This document shows positions 56,401-64,000 of a stretch of DNA of 64,000 bases, piece after piece; the first letter of the stretch is position 1, and each line of letters begins with the position of its first letter. Source of the DNA: Symbiodinium kawagutii. Lineage: Eukaryota > Sar > Dinophyceae > Suessiales > Symbiodiniaceae. The notes beneath the pieces are model-generated. The model saw only the letters and a list, made by a program, of their open reading frames with translations, did not search any database and was not told where the DNA came from. The stretch lies in contig VSDK01020415.1 of the NCBI GenBank assembly GCA_009767595.1, forward strand, positions 82,986 through 146,985. Reading direction: 5' to 3'. A program made the translations under genes and the position numbers.

Positions 56401-56727
56401 GTCATTCACACTGGTTGAAGTGGCAGAGAGCTCTTCAATGATGCGGTTGAAGCTCTCAATCCAGAAAGGGTCGTCTTGTGGAAGACTGGACAAATCCACC
56501 ATTGCCCGTTCGAATCTTTCCACCCGCTTGATAACATCAAGCGCCATCTGCTGGGTCTCATCATCTTCAGGATTTGCAACTGGCTGATCAGAATCCTGAC
56601 TGGAAACCTCCACATCTGCGATCTGGTCATTCAAGTTCTCCATGGAATTCATTTCGTCGCCTGCAACAGCAGCCCATCCCTGGTCCAAGGGCTGCTCACG
56701 CTCAGGAGAAGCCGAAGGGTTTGCCAT
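40845..56727 (-). CDS. DNA cytosine-5 methyltransferase, six exons (545 aa)
   Basis: Exons 56727-56332, 55443-55076, 53727-53611, 44000-43928, 43535-43425 and 41417-40845 join with matching phases into 1638 nt. The enzyme moves a methyl group from S-adenosylmethionine to C5 of cytosine in DNA. Motif I is [11 protein letters not shown] (residues 119-129), motif [10 protein letters not shown] with catalytic C202, motif VI AEQV with E246 (Gln in place of the usual Asn), motif [15 protein letters not shown] (287-297), motif IX around [14 protein letters not shown] and motif [13 protein letters not shown] near the C-terminus. The target-recognition region is short. An acidic 115-residue N-terminus precedes motif I. 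A stop lies in frame seven codons before the ATG. Intron 3 (53610-44001) contains a whole second gene. Dinoflagellates are known to carry many such enzymes, some inside retrotransposons; this one has introns. Confidence 0.85.
42084..42420. repeat. AT-rich palindromic tract (TACAAAA/TTTTGTA)
   Basis: A 330-bp series of AAATACAAAA and TTTTGTATTT blocks arranged as inverted repeats. A larger quasi-palindrome is centred near 42245, with arms carrying ATACAAAATCGAAGTTGTAT-like and ATACAACTTCAATTTTGTAT. It lies in intron 5 of the methyltransferase gene. Confidence 0.85.
42493..42512 (+). repeat. Interstitial TTTAGGG telomere-like repeat
   Basis: Nearly three units of TTTAGGG (ending TTTAGG). This is the plant-type telomere unit, also reported for dinoflagellates. 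It sits next to the AT palindrome in intron 5. Confidence 0.8.
43425..43535 (-). CDS. Methyltransferase exon 5
   Basis: Reads [20 protein letters not shown] and [15 protein letters not shown], 37 codons, phase 0 at both ends. Acceptor TGGCAG|G and GC donor after CAG. Part of the variable region between motifs VIII and IX. Confidence 0.75.
43928..44000 (-). CDS. Methyltransferase exon 4
   Basis: 73 nt that complete the Arg of exon 3 and read [20 protein letters not shown]. Starting after TGTTCAG|G it regenerates [15 protein letters not shown], as expected for the family. The 3' junction is CAG|GA, repeated as CAG|GA at the next acceptor, so its exact position is ambiguous. Confidence 0.75.
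44127..44473 (-). CDS. Transposase-like gene, possible last exon
   Basis: Reads [36 protein letters not shown] and [16 protein letters not shown], then less convincing sequence to a stop at 44127. Joining GACG|GT (44523) to CAG|AA (44474) keeps the frame but implies a 49-nt intron, so an indel is an alternative. It ends 127 bp before methyltransferase exon 4. Confidence 0.45.
44523..46510 (-). CDS. Transposase-like gene, second large exon
   Basis: Begins after TTTTTTAG|G and stays open for about 660 codons. The N-terminal part has a Cys-rich [13 protein letters not shown], then [11 protein letters not shown] and [12 protein letters not shown]; the centre is Lys/Gln-rich; the C-terminal half is very acidic with a Ser run ([14 protein letters not shown]); it ends with a Lys/Arg-rich stretch. 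No ATG opens the frame near its start, which supports an exon. I think it continues the protein of 46985-50839, as both are on one strand 475 bp apart, but the splice donor could not be fixed. Confidence 0.65.
46985..50839 (-). CDS. Transposase-like protein with HMG-box-like region (1284 aa)
   Basis: A single 1284-codon frame from ATG at 50839 to TGA at 46985. The N-terminus is acidic, followed by a Lys/Arg-rich region. Candidate RNase H-fold landmarks are FRFDETP (D337), [10 protein letters not shown] (D455), then [10 protein letters not shown] about 30 residues on, and [16 protein letters not shown] (E964) near the C-terminus. The order D, D, C-x-x-H, ERQHA resembles hAT transposases, but similarity is weak and this is inference. 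Residues about 1042-1090 ([12 protein letters not shown]...[16 protein letters not shown]) resemble an HMG box, a DNA-bending domain. The exon is preceded by TTTTTTTCCCAG at 50917-50928, a good acceptor for cis- or spliced-leader trans-splicing. The whole gene lies in methyltransferase intron 3, same strand. Confidence 0.75.
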   Translation of the reverse strand: MEMEGPGCQTSFFGSDNEDEDGWEGVSQIEVAKAAEPTALEFESAPSQEPVQDDDSEPDVGWLSVAEAESESKMEHHLEMPCEPSASSGSPFGPFGFRPSKPEGPKRGRPRGVYGSHSFRKALRESLKEEEADVKPKMSRKEICQKAREAKTIKKQKLQPEFESNIGGARSSIVLRDGHPCLGTSLEQRLFQSASEHLESAAKEAAKAGGSSFALPDFGCVQSFAQNLFGQGWGKGPGQQLNIQSSSSDAKQMSTSPNDAQKTLEHFFQPYRGYCSITRDAAFLEVDDKALSRSLGHAAAAYKNISCKLWGNLLQKIKTMVGKSHDGVAFIAKFRFDETPSKISLQDLASNSMEDGGRPDSQESLNLIQNNQPPSKTRTQLAKILQTEYSISILLRSKQTKETMLISGQIPVPLQVLDKQTGQNLACALERSFKLPELDSVANLFAHKLFMFCTDEFSANEVAERILQSRYSGWARISTLCDVHKASTCQARVFELSGPSISAVINFSLSMSPAGSLGKLQAYLSDIISSRFELCIGEPPFNADALEFKQDALDIFCAVPDSFSLEVSQSTSSRQRLRYGRNLKQRAILMHFCNGDWRDCQIRHFAKSGQYKDADEALQLFLQFVVPALLPCSAPLFPRSRWLGADAALDYIGLLAVCHNLWEPLIAAWTKYKPPSSLHQDVVDVVDLDEGSVGWDEVAVGDSGKLRKGSSVQGLPDGQLEPAQTDNHDIGPETELEDPHPLKFPEAEGPQSKDQEQDQAFDWHTYHEKLKTSVGDWVFGPQASNVPKPKTMLSLMRQYLTPILALLTQILHRSSHRWAKQQFEKSCSGSQREYRFVSAWGQADTISFFNKIAVLLEAPPKIVDPADCKSYVSVLCFSMLSRLACSVFQLIHWRWGKYPYKLFSALLSPEHAAAVFRDPPCVQDELAQTLCRTFNSEADFCGEQCQKLLEAIATLGDCDIAAIERQHAISRKVIQTRSLAKAVTLKMLNADWMLRTACQHKANFLTYLYFDSLQSRRKLKTFQKQAAKKAHLKKKRRGGGGSWRAFVSAKSKGCKLTKPLFKALAAAYNALTPEQKAEYKRIGGFATVSHRKGFKAFGAGVKQQRPPKALLALPSLPAESANAASPSHGSNCSQDSLARALQLEMEASRGRACSSGQQSQSQIQVLQESSIESQLQVFHPAQSLLDELKVVNAKVKTCFENINNAREKSVQAVKSFLDDSSAVGRHHSGNVACNSFLKDDQEFNVLANVAGQGQGGPIMLPKPNGLPWLELMLPADLLTHASQP
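50917..53610. other. Upstream part of methyltransferase intron 3
   Basis: No convincing exon. It holds the CATC minisatellite and AT-rich flanks. The promoter of the nested gene, if it has its own, should be here; dinoflagellate promoters lack recognisable TATA boxes, so none is assigned. Confidence 0.5.
51790..52985. repeat. CATC/ATCC minisatellite with interspersed unit
   Basis: About 1.2 kb of (CATC)n. Four non-CATC units interrupt it, each starting (T/A)ATTTTTCCACCTC(G/A)AC and followed by an ACACA or CATATG(C/T)ACA stretch, at about 52085, 52229, 52585 and 52855. Interruptions such as CATCTCCGTC recur, giving a higher-order pattern. Long open frames on both strands (up to 313 codons of Ile-His-Pro-Ser) are repeat artefacts. 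Confidence 0.95.
53611..53727 (-). CDS. Methyltransferase exon 3 (motif VIII)
   Basis: 39-codon-equivalent exon reading [32 protein letters not shown] and DIRRP. The Ser-Ser-x-Trp...Arg-Pro-Arg signature is that of motif VIII. Acceptor CTTGCAG, donor AG|GTGCGC. Intron 3 that follows is 9610 bp. Confidence 0.75.
55076..55443 (-). CDS. Methyltransferase exon 2 (motifs II-VI, catalytic Cys)
   Basis: Begins [19 protein letters not shown] after CTGCAG. Contains [13 protein letters not shown], the catalytic [13 protein letters not shown] and [10 protein letters not shown]. Ends GA|GTTTGC, the donor whose phase fits exon 3. Confidence 0.85.
56332..56727 (-). CDS. Methyltransferase exon 1 (acidic N-terminus, motif I)
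   Basis: Opens [20 protein letters not shown]. Glu/Asp/Gln-rich up to about residue 100, then [20 protein letters not shown], the SAM-binding motif I. The exon ends AAG followed by GC, a GC donor. Without this donor the open frame reads on into Lys/Arg-rich sequence that does not match the family. Confidence 0.8.
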
Positions 56728-58442
56728 GGGCCCACAAAGAGAGGCTCAGCAAGGGCCAAGGTGTGCGCAAAAAAAAGGCTCAGTTTGATTCATTCAATGA
56801 TGACATGAACCTGCCAATGCCAATAATGATTGAAGTTCAATGATCTTTCGGTTGCCATGGATGGTACATGATGCCATGGAGTCCATTCTCGAAAGTCCAT
56901 GGTTGCCCGCGCTTGAAACTGAGCTGAAACTGGTTTGCGAATCGACCGAGCGGTTCGATGAGAATCGCTGAGACCTCAGGAGCTGACAAAATCTTCTGGT
57001 TCTCCCATGCATGCGAGAAAGCCTGATTAAGTTAAGCCCTTACAATTACAACAGGCAACAGCTCAGCTTTGGTACATTTCCATGAATGCGAAACCGAATG
57101 AATTCTTTGGGTCCGTGTCAACAACACTTTGTTGGGCTCTGTACTCTACTCCAAAAATCCCAGAAAAACAAACCAATGGTGAGATTGAAACCGAAACAGG
57201 CTTCCGAAGTCTGAAGTGCGCAATGCCACAAGCAGGATGATGTCATAATATCAATGAACATTCGCTTTGTTAAAAATGGCTACATAGTTCGTACCTTGTA
57301 GATGGCCGTCATCCAATCTGGCAACTGGCATCAAAGTTCAACAACACGTGAACCGAACGGGGCACATCATGCTCGCCAATTTGGTTCTTTTGATTTCGAT
57401 TGATTTGTTTGAAACCTCCAAAACTGTGTCCCTCACAGCCGGTGCAATTTAATGCCGTGTCAGCTATAAAAACACCCACCGTCCGGTTCCGGTTATCAAT
57501 TTCATAATGGAAAGAATCCCGTGGGGTATCTGTTCACCATGCACTTGGCCAAAGCCAAGATTTGTATCTGGCTGGTCTCCGCACGACAAACGCCTGATTC
57601 ACCACTCTGCAACTGTAAGGCGCACAGTCGCCAAGTTCAAAATGGAAATTGCAAAGTCGATTTGTCGTTCCAAGCCAACGCCCTTGGGCATATGCCGCAA
57701 ACCATGAGGAATCATACCCCAATAAATAACCATGTTAGGCACAAGTAAAGTGAAGGTGAAGAATAAAGATCGAATGATCCCCACCCTGGGCGGGCTGTAT
57801 GCCGCATGCCCATGTTCCTAGTGACCTAATGATTTTGAACTCAAACAACATCTCTCCTTTTTTTCACTTTGGACACTGCTCCGGGAGCAAAGGCCTAATC
57901 CATGAAATCAAATCATCAGGTTCAAATCAAAAATCAAGACTCCAGATCCCACAGCAGCAGAGGTTTCTAGTCAAATCCAGTTTGGGGAGGGTGGTGGGTG
58001 GGTTGGAAAAATTGATCAACACTTTCAATTTCAAATCACCCATTGACATGGGTGTGTCATTGCTAAGAGCATGACTTTTGTTGTTGATTTTTGATGGGCG
58101 CCCCGTCATGATGTTTTGGCTCCTGGCTCCTGATTGCTTATTGCAACGGCTCAAAAATTGGTGTGCATGCCATCATTTTGGCACACATCGGAGATTGCCA
58201 TCCATTTGTTTGGCTTAAATCTTCTTGTGATGACCATGACAAAAGAAAATGTGGAAAAAATGCTGATTCCATTCAATGTGCATTTTTGAAAGCAACAAGC
58301 TGTTCAAAAAAATGCAAAGTCAAAAAAGTTGTATTTGTTAACTCAAACACACAAATTTTGTATTTTTCATTTATATTTTTTTTATTTTTTTGTATTTTTA
58401 ATTGTTTTATACACCCATAGGCTGTGGCTATTTTGGGGATTT
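56728..58442. other. Upstream of the methyltransferase gene
   Basis: No supported gene. An AT-rich TTTTTGTATTT tract at about 58360-58412 resembles the intron 5 palindrome. This region is the start of the strand-switch interval. Confidence 0.5.
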
Positions 58443-58959
58443 CAACCTTTCGCAAAAATTTGCTGCCAACAGCTCACGATCATCCGTGTCTTGTTGCTTG
58501 CCATTCATCCATCACCATGTATCATGCTTCAAGCAACATGTGTTTGCGCACTGTGGAGGCCCTACCATCTGTCCTCGGAAAACGCCTGCCTTGAAGCCTC
58601 CAAAACTGGAACCATGCAAAATGCCTTCGAACAGATTCGGAACATGGAATTCGACGCAGGGAGCCCAGCAAGAATATTCAACCCAAACCCGCGCCAAGAA
58701 AAATGTTGGCTAATGAAACAGAACACAAAAAGATTGAAAATCGACGAGAAGATGCTTGGGAAACTCAAAGAATTACGAATATTCAACCCAAACCCTCGCC
58801 AACAAAAAATGTTAAATCCTAATGAAGCAGATTACAAGAAAACTCAAAGTCGACGAGGGGACTCTTTGAAACCCCCATAGAATTACGCATATTCAACCCA
58901 AGCTCGCGCGAAGAAGATGATAAATTCTAACGAAATCCTAATGAAACTGAAAACACGAA

Positions 58960-59277
58960 TTCTTTCTGCGAGGACGCCGCATGTGCACTGGTGGCAGCGG
59001 TCAAAAACGTCAAACTTAAAGAAACTCAAAGATCCCAATCAATGAGAGTGCATTAATTAGCCTACAGTGAGACTACGAAAGACTGTACAAAGTCGGCAAA
59101 CGAAGTCAGAGTGCGATCTCAATTGTGCTCAAAAGTGAATCCAGCAAAATTTCGTAAACGTAAAGCCAGAGAGAAAATCGCAACGCAATCATCTGAAACA
59201 GCCAAGAACGCATTGCTTCGAATGCAAACTGGCCGCAAACCAGCCAGATGGGACCCGCTTGCCAGATGATGGAACTC
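58960..59277 (-). mobile_element. SINE-like insertion 1 (318 bp)
   Basis: Flanked by a perfect 19-bp duplication, ATGAAACTGAAAACACGAA at 58941-58959 and 59278-59296. Copy A has the site once (24772-24790 region), so the empty site is in this window. On the minus strand the element ends CGCAGAAAGAA, an A-rich 3' end. Long duplications and an A-rich end indicate target-primed reverse transcription. No protein is encoded. Confidence 0.8.
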
Positions 59278-59397
59278 ATGAAACTGAAAACACGAAGACT
59301 GAAGCTGGAGGAGGGACCCTTGGGAACCCCCATAGAACACGATGATAAATCAAAAATCTGCCGAGGGGACCCCATAGGAACCCCCATAGAATTTGCT

Positions 59398-60008
59398 TTT
59401 TTTTCTGCGAGGATGCCGCTTGTGCACTGGTGGCAGCGGTCATATAGATCAAAACAAAGAAAACTCAAAGATCCCAATCAATGAGAATACATCAACGAAC
59501 CTACAGTGAGACAACGAAAAACTGTACAAGATCGGCAAACGAAGTCAGAGAGCGATCGTAGTAGTGCATTGAGTGAAGCCAGCAAAAGTACGAATGTAAG
59601 TGCAGAGATCAAAACACTAACACCAGAAAAGGCCGACAATACGTTCCTCGAATGCATTACGTCCACAAGCCAGCCAGACAAGGCACGCTGGCCAATTGTT
59701 CCATCTCAAAGAGGTCGTTGCACAATGAGCCAGCTATCGAAGCCCTGTAGGATATAGCAACGTGGGATGGCCGACTCGCAACAAAGATAGCACAGTAGAA
59801 AGTCACGACCGCCAGATAGTTCGTGAGAAGAGCCAACCCAATCATTGTAACTGCTGGTGAGAAAGTAGACACGAAGCAGCGTCAAGCCCCGTGTGTGATC
59901 GAAAAGGAAAAGGCCGCTGTATGTTGTGACACTGGTATGTTTGGCAGCTACGCACGATTTGCCGGCTGATCTGGCACTGCTAGCAAGTAATACTCAAAGG
60001 TATCACAC
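59398..60008 (-). mobile_element. SINE-like insertion 2 (611 bp)
   Basis: Flanked by a perfect 20-bp duplication, GAACCCCCATAGAATTTGCT at 59378-59397 and 60009-60028. It shares its 3' end with insertion 1 (TGCACTGGTGGCAGCGGTC on the plus strand near 59421-59440) and ends CGCAGAAAAAAA on the minus strand. It extends about 290 bp further at the 5' side, so insertion 1 may be 5'-truncated. Open frames inside show no reverse transcriptase. Confidence 0.8.
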
Positions 60009-60700
60009 GAACCCCCATAGAATTTGCTACAATTAAGAATGCAAAAACTATTCAAGATGGCGGTTGGGGTTGGCCAATGATCAATCAAGTTCTGAAATGT
60101 TGGGATTTTGCATTCTGCGCACAAGTATTATACACTGCGATTTTTCCAAAGGGTGGTCCGCGTATCAGGAGTGAAGAAAATTAAAAAGCATCGCAACGCT
60201 TGTTTTACAACAAGCTCTCACCAAGCAACAAGCACCCGCGCAATTACGCCACCAAAGCATCACCACACGGTCACCAGCGCCACAAAAACGCAAGCCCAAC
60301 AAAATCAGCACAAAAGATCGCCAGCGTAGCAACATCACCAGCGCAAATCGCCAGCGCGCCGCTGGAAAAAACAACACTGCAAAGTCACCAGCCCATCAAA
60401 CAGAGAAGCCCAAAGTCATCAGCGCAACCAAACTACAAAGCGACCCGATATTACGAACAAACTTGCTGCACTTACCAGCGCACCGCCTCTTCTGAATACA
60501 ACATGACCAACGCCGCCAATGCTAAAAATTAATAGCACACCACAAACACCACCATTACAAAATTACCGACCCACCAACAACAGCGCAACAAAATCACTGC
60601 GACGCCACCTGCACACCCATAACGCAGGCGCAATAAAAATTCACCACCAGCCAGCAACATCAAGAATTTAACCAGCAACGCACACAATGCAACCCAATCA

Positions 60701-61965
60701 AGGCATCAAGACACTCACTAAGACAAACACTTCAACAAGCTGTAGTCCATCTGAGAACAATATCTTATCATCTTCCTTTCTCTTCTTGTCCGTCTTGCAA
60801 GTTCCTTCTGACTCCTTCCCCGGTTCTGTCGGTTGGCTCAAGAACAGGAAGTAAAGATCACAAGATGGATTTGCTGAAGGGAGACGGGCGCTGAATTTTC
60901 ACCTTTTAGAAGAATGCTAATCAGTAGTGTTTTGTGCACTTTCACTTTTTTTTTACGGCAGCCAATCTAAATTTACATGGAGCTTTCTTTTGTGCCACAA
61001 TGTCACTTTCCGCAGTTTTCTGCGCTGTCTCTCCACTCTGCAACGACAAGCCATGTTTATTAAGATGAGAAGAGTTCCTTCCATAAATGAAGAGATGGTA
61101 GTCTAAAGGGAGTAAGTATCACAACTTGCTTGTCTTGAGTATTTGTGATTGTTTGGAAGTTTTCTCAAACTGGAAGCCTTGAACCTTGCGGTTTGATGGC
61201 TACGAGTTAGGGCCAAGAAGAAACTGCACAGAACCTTTTTCCAACTTTAACTGGCTCAGCTAGAACCTTTTGAGGGTGGAAGGAAACCCTAATTCCCAAT
61301 GTAATGGAACAAAGAACTAGACACCAGGCTGGGTATTGGACCACAGGAACATGTGATTGGACACCGATAAATCAACTAGCAACAGTTTCAAGGGGAATTT
61401 TTTCTTTTACAAACACGCGGCATCCTTCTAGTTTCGAAGATCAAGTAGCACAGATCACAAGCAGTCTTGCTTGTTGCAGTTAATGATAAGTTAGAACCAC
61501 AGAGCCTTGGAGAGACGCGTTGCTGTGGTGGAAGCATATCGGGTCGGAGACCTTCGTCCAAGGTGACCTCAAGGCGAAGGTGATCTTTGTGAAAGTTAGG
61601 AGACCTGTTTGTACAGGATAGATCACGTTTCCATAACACTTTGAAATTAATTCGTTTGCCTAAGTAAGGATCGGTGGCGGTACCCCTTTGGGTCCCTGTG
61701 TTGTCTTGCCTTGGCCTCTTTTGGTCTTTGTGTGTTTTGGCTTGACTGCTAACCCAAACTTTGCCAGTTTGTGTCAGGAAGCTCCATAGTGTATCATAGG
61801 TAGTAGTAGTAAACTCATCGAGTATGACTGTATAGCATCTAGGACCATTAGGAAGCCGCTAGAGGCAGTAAGAGTAGTTGAAGCTTGCCTTCAGTTGCTT
61901 TTTGTTTGCGACTCCTTTCCTGGTCTCGCTTCTCGCTGACATCCACGTATGCGCCACTGCTTCAG
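60701..61965. other. Region before the helicase-like frame
   Basis: No supported exon. The helicase frame is open back to a TGA at 61879-61881; the AG at 61964-61965 after CTGCTT is a plausible acceptor. Upstream exons or a promoter could be here. Confidence 0.5.
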
Positions 61966-64000
61966 TGCCTAGGTTATAATGATGAGGCCCTGTTAGCAGC
62001 AGCCAATGCCCTCACAGGCCCTGACCTCAACTCGATTGAAGCACTGCATCGCACCCTACTTGAAGAAGTGGTCATCCATCTGGACAGCAAGTATGACCAA
62101 GGCGCATCAGATTGGCTCACCAGCTTAGTAAGACAACAGCTCAGCTTAATCCCAGTACGAGAAATGCTTGTCATGCTGTACATCTACTTGCCACAAGTTT
62201 CGTATAAGTCCTTCAATGATGCAAAGTATGCAATCCCTAAGACAAACCCGAACTTGCAGTATAAAGCAGCGAAAGCCACCCTCCGGCCTTATGCCCTCAG
62301 CACATACGCCATGCATGAGTTTGACTTGGAATTCTCTGACCCTCACGCCAGCCCAGCGATCTTCTCACAAAACGAATGGGGCTCGGACCATTTAGCTGAC
62401 TACCGTGCAGACGGTAACTCCGTCCAGTTTGGTGCGATGAATGGCAATGCCTTGCACCTGCAGTGCCAAAGAATGGGAGAAGGGGGGACCTACTTAGGGA
62501 ACCCCTTCTCTCTTCTTATCCTCGTTTTACAACAACATATCGTGCCCAAGCGCAAAAAGCAGAAAGAAAGCCATGAGGAACTGCTAGCCAGACGAGCCAA
62601 AGCAAAATCGTGGCACATTGCTGTGGTCCCCTGCCCGATGGACATGGGCATGCAGGAGGACGTGGAATTCCCGTTTGGCCTCCCGACTGAGCTGCTTAAC
62701 CTCGAACAGGCAAGTTTGTTAAGCATTACCCGTATGGAACTTGTCGGATCCACCATCCCTGGAGCGCATCTAGCACGCCTTGCTGCCACGCCACTCCAAC
62801 ATCGTCCAATTCAGTTCGGAATCACCCACTCGGTTGATACACCCACCTTCCATGTGCGACACAAAGAAGACCTCCTGCGAAGTCTGCACCAGCTTACCCA
62901 GCTCCTGGCTACCGGAGCGGCCGAGACTTATCTCCCACAGGCACCACAGTTTGCACTCCAGCTAATCCAGGAAGCTGACAATGATGCTGGTCATTTTGTG
63001 TCTTTTACTGCTGCACTTATCATGGCACTGAAATCGTGCAGATCTGACCTGGCAGTCGAAGGAGTATTTGGTGCTGGCAAAACTACCTCTCTCGCCTATT
63101 TGCTGGTTTGGCTCTCTCTCACCACCTCCCATGCCAAAATTACAGTTATTCATAAAGAAAATCCTGCGGGCGAAGCGCTGGCTTCCATGATCCAGCGGAT
63201 GAAAATCACACCACTTCAACGTAAGCTGCTTGTTCGTGTCGTGTCAGTCACCGCCTTTCCCAAAGCAGAACAACCGGCATCCATTGACGTCTGTGTGGAC
63301 AAATGCGAAGAGCCGGTTCGACGTGCCAAAGTTCTTATCTGCACCACAGGTGTCGCAGATAGAGCCATAGATAACTACAAACAAGACCTCGCGAACCACC
63401 TTAGGACCTGCTCGATCTGTGTTCACCAGGAAGCGCAACAGCAAGGTGATGTAAAAAGTGCCCATGCACAGGCAGCGCCTAACCCAGGGTGCCTCCAAGT
63501 TGAAGTTGGGGATGTTCATCAGGGGCAGGGTGGCATGAAAGACAAGTCAAAAACCACGCAAGCCATACGAAGGCGAATCACAACATCAAAAATCGGTCTC
63601 CGCGGAGATCACAAATGGACTGAACCCCGATGCCTCGCTGCTGCGTTCAGCCAGCTTATCCACACTCAGCATACCATCGGACAAATTTTCGCACACAGCC
63701 TTTCTATGGAATTTCAAGATATTACTGCAGCTTGGCGAATGGATCCCCCGAACAAATTGTCTCTTCTCCCTTACTCGGGCTACCAGTGTGACCCTCAAGG
63801 TCCGCCTGACCCTGCACGTCGTGCCTTCGATGTCTACCTCTGGATCAATGAATATACTCCTGATCTGCAAAAAATTCGAACAGATACGCCCATTGGCATC
63901 CTGCTAGCCATTAGTCTGTTAACAGCCATGCCTGGCTCTCCTTTCGACATCGACACGGCCACCAACACGATGGAAGCCGCTGGCCCCGCTGGAAACCATT
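61966..64000 (+). CDS. Superfamily 1 helicase-like protein, partial
   Basis: An uninterrupted frame of at least 678 codons that runs off the window. It is open from 61882; the first ATG is at 62164, and an AG at 61965 suggests an exon start instead. Helicase landmarks: motif I GVFGAGKTT (63061-63087), motif Ia-like VIHKENPAGEAL (about 63145), a motif II-like HQEAQQQGD (63424-63450) and motif III-like VGDVHQGQGG (about 63505). Such enzymes unwind nucleic acid using ATP; UPF1/DNA2-type members have this layout. In place of the Asp-Glu of motif II this copy has Gln-Glu, so it may be inactive. About 350 residues before motif I form an unrecognised N-terminal domain. Motifs IV-VI would be past the end of the window. 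The lack of introns contrasts with the genes to the left. Confidence 0.7.

Larger units (their letters stand above)
58443..60700. repeat. Large dispersed repeat block, copy B
   Basis: Collinear with 24265-25585 and in the same orientation. The tandem units start at 58672 and 58777. It is longer than copy A mainly because of two insertions (58960-59277 and 59398-60008). It also has the sequence that corresponds to the gap of copy A (about 60289-60480). Confidence 0.85.

Noticed and set aside
57262..57283. Possible relic of the dinoflagellate spliced leader on the minus strand (GTAGCCATTTT)
   Set aside because: Only about 11 of 22 bases match and the rest (TAAC instead of GGCTCAAG) does not; chance is likely.
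59398..60008. Coding LINE fragment inside the larger SINE-like insertion
   Set aside because: The open frames show no endonuclease or reverse transcriptase motifs.

Overview
The window looks like nuclear DNA of a dinoflagellate, most likely a Symbiodiniaceae-type alga. This rests on multi-exon genes with long introns and many GC or GA 5' splice sites, exon junctions of the AG|G type, Ty1/copia elements with VDD-type reverse transcriptase, ankyrin and MAM fragments, a cytosine-5 methyltransferase, a TTTAGGG tract and abundant low-complexity DNA. No bacterial gene organisation, rRNA, convincing tRNA or CRISPR array was found. All calls come from reading the sequence; no database search was possible.

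Layout. 1-6.4 kb: mostly empty, with a decayed MAM-domain fragment (2.1-2.7 kb) and one ankyrin repeat (6.0-6.2 kb). 6.49-14.49 kb: a complete 8.0-kb Ty1/copia element on the minus strand, with 122-bp LTRs, a 5-bp target duplication, a primer-binding site and gag-protease-integrase-RT-RNase H, followed by an unusual C-terminal extension; three frame breaks are visible. 14.5-23.9 kb: ankyrin relic, short direct repeats and a degenerate copia RNase H tail. 23.9-26.1 kb: fold-back repeats and a repeat block that recurs at 58.4-60.7 kb. 29.88-39.13 kb: an eight-exon minus-strand gene whose exons join in frame into about 1299 residues, function unknown. 40.85-56.73 kb: a six-exon minus-strand cytosine-5 methyltransferase gene whose exons also join in frame (545 residues). 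Its 9.6-kb third intron contains a second same-strand gene, a transposase-like protein with an HMG-box-like region, and a 1.2-kb CATC minisatellite. 56.7-61.9 kb: a strand switch with repeats, including two SINE-like insertions with 19-20-bp target duplications. 61.97-64 kb: an intronless plus-strand superfamily 1 helicase-like reading frame that runs off the window.

Nearly all confident coding sequence between 2 and 56.7 kb is on the minus strand and the last gene is on the plus strand, as in unidirectional dinoflagellate gene clusters. The main biological points are the intact-looking methyltransferase carrying a transposase-like gene inside an intron, the unknown 1299-residue gene, and a young copia insertion. 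The exon models are hand-made: they rest on reading frame, phase agreement and splice-like dinucleotides, and need transcript support.
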